This document shows positions 58,046-64,000 of a stretch of 64,000 nt of DNA, in pieces (the stretch's first letter is position 1; each line of letters begins with the position of its first letter). The notes under the pieces are model-generated. The model saw only the letters and a list, made by a program, of their open reading frames with translations, did no database searches and was not told where the DNA came from. The stretch spans positions 1,116,001 through 1,180,000 of the forward strand of contig OY751495.1 of NCBI GenBank assembly GCA_963565915.1, in the 5' to 3' direction. A program made the position numbers and the translations under genes. This DNA is from Entoloma clypeatum (lineage: Eukaryota; Basidiomycota; Agaricomycetes; Agaricales; Entolomataceae).

Positions 58046-61000
58046 TTAGCGGGCTGTTTGGAGAGCTTGGGTGGTAGGGGAAGCGAAACGTTTTGAGGAC
58101 TGGATGTAGTTGAGGAGGGGCTTGAGAGCAGAAGGATCTGATAGGAGGTAGGAGGTGGACTCAGCTTTGCATAACAGTTTGCGTCTCAGTATGTGTCTCT
58201 CGCGTTGGTAGCGTGGACAGGCTATGAGGAAGTGGTGGACTGTCTCAGGGACCAGTCCGTGGCAGTGGGGGCAGGAAGGGGTTTCTGGTCGGCGGATGCG
58301 GAGGAGGTGTTGGTTGAGTGGGGAGTGGCCAGTCCGGAGCTGGGTGAGGATCGCTGACTGCCGGCGATCGAGGTTGGCGATGAGTTTCAGGTATTTCCCG
58401 GACGGGAGCGACTTGTCTATGGCGTTCGTGGAGGGGAAGCGAGGGGAAGATCTCCAGCGGCGGGTCCATTGGGACTTGAGAGTGGCAAGGTGGGTTTGGC
58501 GAAGGGCGGTCAGGCTGTTGGGGAGGGGTTTTCTTCTGAGGAAGGATGGGAGGAGGGGGGGCGCGCTCGAGGTTCCCTGAGCAGCTTGATTGGCTAGCTC
58601 GTCTGCCCGATCATTCGGCATGAATCCGATGTGTCCAGGTGTCCAGTGTATTTGGAGGTCGACCGCATCTTTTGCGGGGCGCTTACCTTTGCTCGTGGTT
58701 CGGATAGGGTTTCCGTTACCTTTCTGTCTGTATTGGGCAGCGTGGAGCCTTTCTGCAGCGTCGTGGACGCGGTCTAAGAGGTGGTGGGCTGGGTGGGGTC
58801 GTTGGTTGTTGAGGGCGCATATGGCTGCTTGGCTGTCCGTGCCTATGGCGATGTAGGTGTGAAGGGGGGTCTGGAGGGTGGTCAGCATGTGGAGAGCGAG
58901 CGTGAGGCCTACGATTTCGGCTTCATGAACCGTGTGAAGTGAGGCTGGGCCTACGTGGTATTGAAGGTGTTGGGTTTCGACGGCGTTGATGTAGAGTACT
59001 GCGGATGCCCCGATTTTGCCTTTGGTGCCTGAACCGTCACAGTAAACCGTCACATGGGCCTTGTGGTGGTTGTCCTCGGCTGCTGTAAGGGCTGATAGTT
59101 TGTCGTCGGGAATGTGGGTGGTGAAGGACAGGGTGTAGTTCGGTCGACGGCGGGTTGGAGAGATTTGTTCCAGGAGTGAAGGGTCGCAGTCCAGGTCGGC
59201 AAAGAGGTTGTGTAGAGGGGATCTGTGTCTGCGAACGAAGCGTCTGGCGGCCCTGCGGACTGGGGCATGGAGAGGGTGAGTGGGAGGGAGTGAGGCGAGA
59301 CGGAGCATGGCACGGTGGAGGACTTTGTTGAGGAGTAGGTCTACGGGGAGGAGGTTAGCATGTGCGTCCAGAGTGTCGCCCGCTGTAGTGCTTAGGGCTC
59401 CCATGACGAGTTTGGCTGCTCGTCGTTGGGCTGGGGCTAATTTGCTGGTGACGGCGATTGAACCCGTACATTTCTTGCCAGAGAGAGAGAGGTGGATCCT
59501 GGTGTACCAGACGTCTGCTGCATAGGTGAAGGCGGGAACGGCTACTGTGTTGTATAGTTGGCGGATCCGGTGTGCCGGCATACCTCCCGATAGCTTGGAG
59601 AGTCAGGATACTTGGTTGGTCCACCAGGCCACGTTGGCGGACACCTTGTGATGGTGGGCAGTCCACCAAAGTTTCGAGTCGAAGATGACCCCGAGGTACT
59701 TGTAGGTGGGGACAGTCTTGATGGTTTGTGTCGTGAGCGAGCCGTCTTGGTTCGGCCTAGAAAGGATCAGGTCAGCTGGTGCGTGATCATGGAGAGTGCG
59801 AGGGAAGTTCATGAGGGCGAGCTTGGATAACTCGAACGGGGAGTTGTGTGAGGAGGACCAGGCGAAGCCTCCATCTGGGCGTTCCATCATGTCCCTGATC
59901 ATGGTGTGTGAGTCTTCGAGAGTGTCCGCAACCGCCAGCACCATGGAGTCGTCGACGAAACCCAGGGATGTTTCGTGTTTCTGGAGGGCTACCTGGATGA
60001 GTGGGGCGTTGTAGAAGGCGTAGAGGAGCATGGAGAGGGGGCAGCCTTGGGTGGTGCCGTTGACGATGTCGATCGGCACTGAGGTGTAGTCGTCGAACTT
60101 GAGGTGTGTTTTCCTGCCAGTCAGCATGCGGTCAGTGAGCTTGATGTAGCATGTCGGTACTCCTCGAGTTTTCATGTTGTGGATGAGTTGGGATTTGACC
60201 GTGTTTGGGAAGGCGCCTTGGACATTGAGGAAGAGGGCTGCAGCCACTTTGCCTCCTCTCCAGGCGTCCTTGACTTTGTGCGTAAGTGAGTGCATGGCGT
60301 CGGACGTGCAGCGACCGGGTCTGCCTCCGAATTGGCCAGGGGGTAGCATGTGGTGTCGTTCTGCGAGATGCGAGAGGTCCGCTGCAACCAGCGTGGACAG
60401 GAGTTTGCCAATGGTGTCTAGGAGGCCAATTGGACGGTATGCCTTGGCGACGTTGTAGGCTGGCTTATCGGCTTTGCGAAGTACGAGGGTGGTTGAGGTT
60501 AACCAGTGTTCGTGGTAAACGTCGAGGTCGAGGACTGCTCTGTAGATATAGAAGAGATGGTCAATAAGGGTGTCCACGCAGCGAATGAGAATGATGTTTG
60601 GAATGCCATCGGGGCCGGGGGCCTTGTGAGGTTTTAGGGTCTTGATTGCTTCGCGGATGCGGCAGCGTGTGAAGAAGCGGATGCTGGGGAGAGGGGGTGG
60701 GTGGGAGGGGCTTGTTGGGGTTGGTGAGTGGGTAGGCGGAGGGGGAAAGAAGGAGGCGGCCAGGGCCTGGGCTTTCGCGTCGTTGGAGAGGGCATCGGGG
60801 GAGGAGCCGTCGTTTGAGGTCTTGAGGGACGGGATGCGGGCACTGGATAGGTCAGATGGGGTATCGGTGACATATTTATTTGCTAGGTAGATTTGTTGGG
60901 GGGAGATGTTTTCGAGCCAGTCTGCCCAGTGTGATGTGGCTGCGTCGTCGATTGCCTTGGCGAATTCTCGAGAGATCTTCTTGTGTTCCTCAATGGAGGG

Positions 61001-62044
61001 GTGGTCGCGTATGTCTCTGAAGCGATGGGCCTGGTAGCTGAGCTTGTTTTTCCGTTTTTTGAGGTCCGTGAGGTCCTTGGTCCACCAGCGTTTCGAGAAG
61101 GGGCAAGGTTTCTTCAGCCGGGCATGGCTTGTAATGGTGTCTTGTATTATTTGCATGAGGTCATCTACTTTCTTGTTGAATTCGGTTTTGGAGGTGATGA
61201 GGGAGGCAGGGGAGTTGTGTTCGAGGCGGGCCTTCAGAGCAGCGTTAAATGTGTCGTAGTCTATCTGTCTAAAGTCGCGGGAGGGTGCGGAAGAGGTTTG
61301 TGGTAGTGGGAGTTCGATGGTTGTGGTTATCGGGAGGTGATCGGCGTTGAGGGGGCGGATGTATGGGGCCGTGGTGCAGGTAATGATGGGGTTGTGGTCA
61401 TGGTGGGAGATCCAGACATTGTCTGGTCTGGTCCAGTTGTGCGCGGCTGTTTCATAGGTGGGGATCCCTGGGGGGAGGGCGAGGTCCATGTCGTAAGCAT
61501 GTAGGAGGTCGAGGAGGGGGTTAATTGGGTCGTCTGGGGAGTTGAGGTGATGGTTGTGGTCAGCTTCCCAGAGTGGGTGGTGTCGGTTGAAGTCGCCAAG
61601 CCAGAGCATGTGGTCGTCTGGAGTGGGGTGTGCCGTCTGGGCATTGGAATCAAGATAGTGGCTAAGGGCGGTGATGCTGTCGTTGTGGTTACAGTCGTTG
61701 TACACGTTGAAGATGGCGAGATGGCTGAAGTCGCCATTGAAGCGGAGGGCAGTGATGTCAGAACTGGGGATGGTCAGTTGGGAGTACCAGTTTGTGTTGA
61801 TGTTGGTGTTGATCATGAGTATTGAGCGGGTGCGGGGTGAACCGTCGTTGAGGTGAGGTGAGGGGTAGAGTATGCGCCAGAAAGGGGAGCCGCGCGCATT
61901 ACCGAGAGCATCTAGCCACGGTTCCTGTATCGCTATGATGTCCCAGTCCGACGGGTTGGCAGTATTCAAGATGTACTGCTGGGCATATTTGGATTTGTGG
62001 GTGTTCTGCTGCCAGATGCGAAGTTCTGTCGGGTTGTTGGTGGG
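58046..62044 (-). pseudogene. LINE ORF2: endonuclease, reverse transcriptase, RNase H; one in-frame TGA
   Basis: On the minus strand the frame is open after a stop at about 62045 and begins PTNNPTELRIWQQNTHKS with no ATG before the endonuclease. That part has DIIAIQEPWLDALG (about 61945), FNRHHPLW and LNADHLPI. RT follows with APGPDGIPN (about 60610), FGGRPGRCTSDA, NGTTQGCPLS and the FVDDSMVLA active site (about 59960). A TGA at 59603-59605 (VS-stop-LSKLSGGMP) breaks the frame, which otherwise continues. RNase H has YCDGSGTKGKIGASAVL (about 59040), GTDSQAAICAL and WTPGHIGFMPNDRADELA. The last domain is a CPHCHGLVPETVHHFLIAC knuckle. The TGA is one transition from CGA. Confidence 0.88.
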
Positions 62045-62049
62045 TCATA

Positions 62050-63756
62050 CTAACATGCGGAGGAGGTGGGAGGGCGGCCGTGCATGGAATTGGTGGGGCT
62101 GGGGTTGCGGGCAACGTAGGAGTCCAGGGTCTGTTGGCGTCGGCGCCCTACTTGAGTCCAACCGTCGGTTTGAGGCTGCTGGGGTGGGTTGTCTAGGCGG
62201 GGTCTGTGGGTCGGAGGGGAGGTGGAGAGTTTGGGTGGCGCAAAAACCCAAGTCCAGGGGTCACCCGTTGGGAAGTAGGGCATGTTGTTTTCGGGGTAGC
62301 GTCTGTCGAGGTCGGCGCATTCGGAGAGGAAGGTGGGGCAACTTCTGAAGTAGCTCGTGTGGTGGAGTGAAGGGCCGCATGAGACGCAGCGTGGGGGTTG
62401 GGACGGTGGGCATTCAGACGTGGTGTGCGTTTTGCTCGTGCAGTGGGCGCATGTTTCACCGTTAGGGCAGGTGGCGTGGATATGACCGTATCGCTGGCAT
62501 TTGTTACAGTGTGTTGGTTCGCGGATATCTTTTGTTGTGGTGACGACGTGGCCAGCGACGAAGGTCTTCTTGGTGAGGAGGTGGTTGGCGGATTCGGGTG
62601 AGGAGCAGGATACTTTGAGGGAGGCGACTGTTTGCTTTGGGCTGCGGCGGTCGGGACGTTTGATCCACGAGGCTGAGGTTATGGAACCCGGTTGTAGGTC
62701 ATTGTCTTGCTCAATCGCGGTGATGTGGAGGGGGTCTGAGGGGTCGAAGTCGCCAGTGCAGGGCACAAATTTGAGGATGAGGTTGTAAGATCTTAGTTTG
62801 ATGGTGGCAGACAGGCCGAAATGGGCAGTGAGGAGGGTTGAGGTGGGTTCCGCGGCGTAGGATTTGAAGCGTGAAGCTGAGTCGGGGGAGTCGAGGTCGA
62901 GGAGGTAAGTGCCGTGTTCAAGGATCTGGATCCCTCTGACTACTGTCTTTGTCTTCTGGGTGGGGCCTGAGTCGTCAAAGGCGCTTGCGAGTTCATCTAG
63001 GCTTTGGAGATCCTTGTTGATGTCATCGCGGATCGACGTTATGGCATTGGGGGCAGGGTTTCTAGGGGTTGGGTCAGAAGTGGGGTCGATTAGGACAAGG
63101 ATCAAGCGGGAGGCGGCTAGGAGGCGTTGTTGGATCCTGGTGTGGTCATTAGAGGTGTTCGGGTTGTAAGTGCTTGGGATGGTTGAGGGCTGGGCAGGTG
63201 CCGGGGTGGACATGGACATGGGCTTGGGGAGAGAGGGGGTGTGGGCGTTGGAGGTCAGTTTTGTGGCGATGTCGCTGAGGTTGGCGGTGGTGGAGGCATG
63301 TTGGGTTGCGGTTTCCTTGAGGTCGAGGGAGGTTGATGCTTGCTGGGCGGTGTTGGCGTTGAGGAAGGTTTTCGCGGATAGGAGGTCGCTGTTGGCTTCG
63401 GAGAGGAGCGAGGAGACTTTGTTGGCGACGGTCGTGGCTAGGAAGGAGGAGAGTGTGTCTGTTACGTCATCTTCAAGAAGAAAGGCAACCCCTCATATGG
63501 CGGCCGCGGCGTCGGGAGGGATCTTGGGGAGGAGGGCCGCGGTGAGGAGGATCCTGATGAGTTTGGATTGGTCATAGGGTTCGGCGGCAAGGACCCATCC
63601 CTTGGAGTCAAACCACTTGCGGGTGTCTTGGCTGTTGTTGATTGTCCCATGAGTGCCGGTCATCAAGCTCGTGATTTCGGATCTCGTGGGGAGCGGTTTC
63701 TGAGAGGCATTTGGGGTCCCGGCCCTTTGGGGCGGGTTTTTCGAGGAGGGCGACAT
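62050..63756 (-). pseudogene. LINE ORF1 (Gag-like), one in-frame TGA
   Basis: It runs from ATG 63756 (MSPSSKNPPQRAGTP) to a TAG at 62050, about 568 residues, with a single TGA at 63493-63495. The second part alone, from ATG 63219, gives 389 residues. The N-terminal half is helical (SSFLATTVANKVSSLLSEAN). Three knuckles lie near the end: CNKCQRYGHIHATC, CAHCTSKTHTTSEC and CVSCGPSLHHTSYFRSC. They are typical of RNA-binding ORF1 proteins in this LINE group. The stop may be a CGA to TGA change. ORF2 follows within a few bases. Confidence 0.85.
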
Positions 63757-63954
63757 GGGGACGAGTGTACCCTGTGGTTCGGGGTGGGTTGGCAATGTGG
63801 ACGGATGGGCGAGGTCGAGTTTGGTTTGGTGGGGGTGTGGGGAGGAGGGGGGGTACTCAGGCCGGGGTTGTGTGGCTCGACTGTTGCTGGTAGCACCAGG
63901 ACCCCGAAAGAGGTCATGGTGGTAGCAGGTCAAGGAGCGGTCCACGGCATTTAC

Positions 63955-64000
63955 TTGGGGACCAACAGAGCAGCAAGCTTTTGAAGGTCTCATACGGGAA
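63955..64000 (+). pseudogene. Gypsy C5 continued after the LINE
   Basis: The sequence TTGGGGACCAACAGAGCAGC and following matches the C1 region at about 31734 and continues the C5 polymerase past the LINE to the window edge. Confidence 0.85.

Larger units (their letters stand above)
57596..63946 (-). mobile_element. Tad1-like LINE, minus strand, apparently full length
   Basis: It is a 6.35-kb non-LTR element: an A-rich tail (plus-strand T runs at 57596-57620), two ORFs and a target duplication of 8-10 bp. ORF1 carries three zinc knuckles. ORF2 carries AP endonuclease, RT, RNase H and a C-terminal zinc knuckle. RNase H inside a fungal LINE points to the Tad1 clade. About 425 bp of 3' UTR (57621-58045) and 190 bp of 5' UTR (63757-63946) show nothing further. 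Each ORF has one in-frame TGA. Confidence 0.9.

Noticed and set aside
57777..62348. Several plus-strand ORFs across the LINE
   Set aside because: They are antisense to the LINE 3' region and ORF2; Gly/Trp/Arg-rich products without domains.

Overview
This window is a transposon graveyard from a filamentous fungus, most likely a basidiomycete of the Agaricomycetes. The grounds are inference from content: chromodomain Ty3/gypsy elements, Ty1/copia elements with an initiator-tRNA half-molecule type primer site, a Tad1-type LINE with its own RNase H, a Ngaro-like tyrosine-recombinase (YR) retrotransposon, a SWIM-bearing Mutator-like (MULE) transposase with short spliceosomal introns, and CpG-biased decay. 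There is no operon structure, no rRNA or tRNA gene and no CRISPR array. The only plausible host gene is a small secreted cysteine-rich protein near 17.0 kb.

Left part (1-16.3 kb). A Ty3/gypsy gag runs off the left edge. A 5'-truncated copia element (E, minus strand, about 1143-4206) carries a Tc1 transposon (2170-3475, TA duplication). A second copia element (B, minus strand, 4440-16254, LTRs at both ends, flanking caacc) was split when gypsy A1 (7026-13125, plus strand, 434-bp LTRs, gtctg duplication) entered its integrase gene. Then come a 387-bp fold-back MITE and about 1.9 kb of apparently unique DNA holding the secreted-protein gene.

Middle part (18.6-39.8 kb). One YR retrotransposon with split direct repeats (A1 ... 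B1-A2-B2) spans 18648-39831. Three later insertions lie inside it: a MULE (18822-21947, 11-bp duplication) in its 5' leader, copia D (22127-27906, gcagg duplication) and gypsy C1 (28321-34731, ctctc duplication), the last two within its first ORF. Mentally removing copia D and gypsy C1 leaves one continuous 298-codon ORF1, followed by a zinc-finger ORF, an RT-RNase H ORF and a tyrosine recombinase ORF that retains its R, H-x-x-R and Y residues. All five premature stops noted in these ORFs are TGA.

Right part (39.8-64 kb). A large imperfect inverted repeat made of minisatellite-like units is followed by CpG-depleted 3' ends of gypsy A relatives. Next is a 2.1-kb duplicate of part of gypsy C1 that includes 83 bp of its host flank (C2). 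Its gag is broken by a solo LTR (tgttt duplication), which is itself broken by gypsy A2 (46175-52260, gtagc duplication), a near-identical sister of A1. After that come a minus-strand gypsy C fragment (C4) joined head to head to a plus-strand fragment (C5), and a full-length Tad1-like LINE (57596-63946, minus strand) inside C5.

Most informative points: both gypsy families show a 10-11 nt complementarity between a site in the LTR about 30 bp below a TATA-like box and the site 2 nt after the LTR. This is the layout of self-primed Tf1/sushi-type reverse transcription. Gypsy C also carries an extra ORF after pol that is intact in two diverged copies while pol is decayed.
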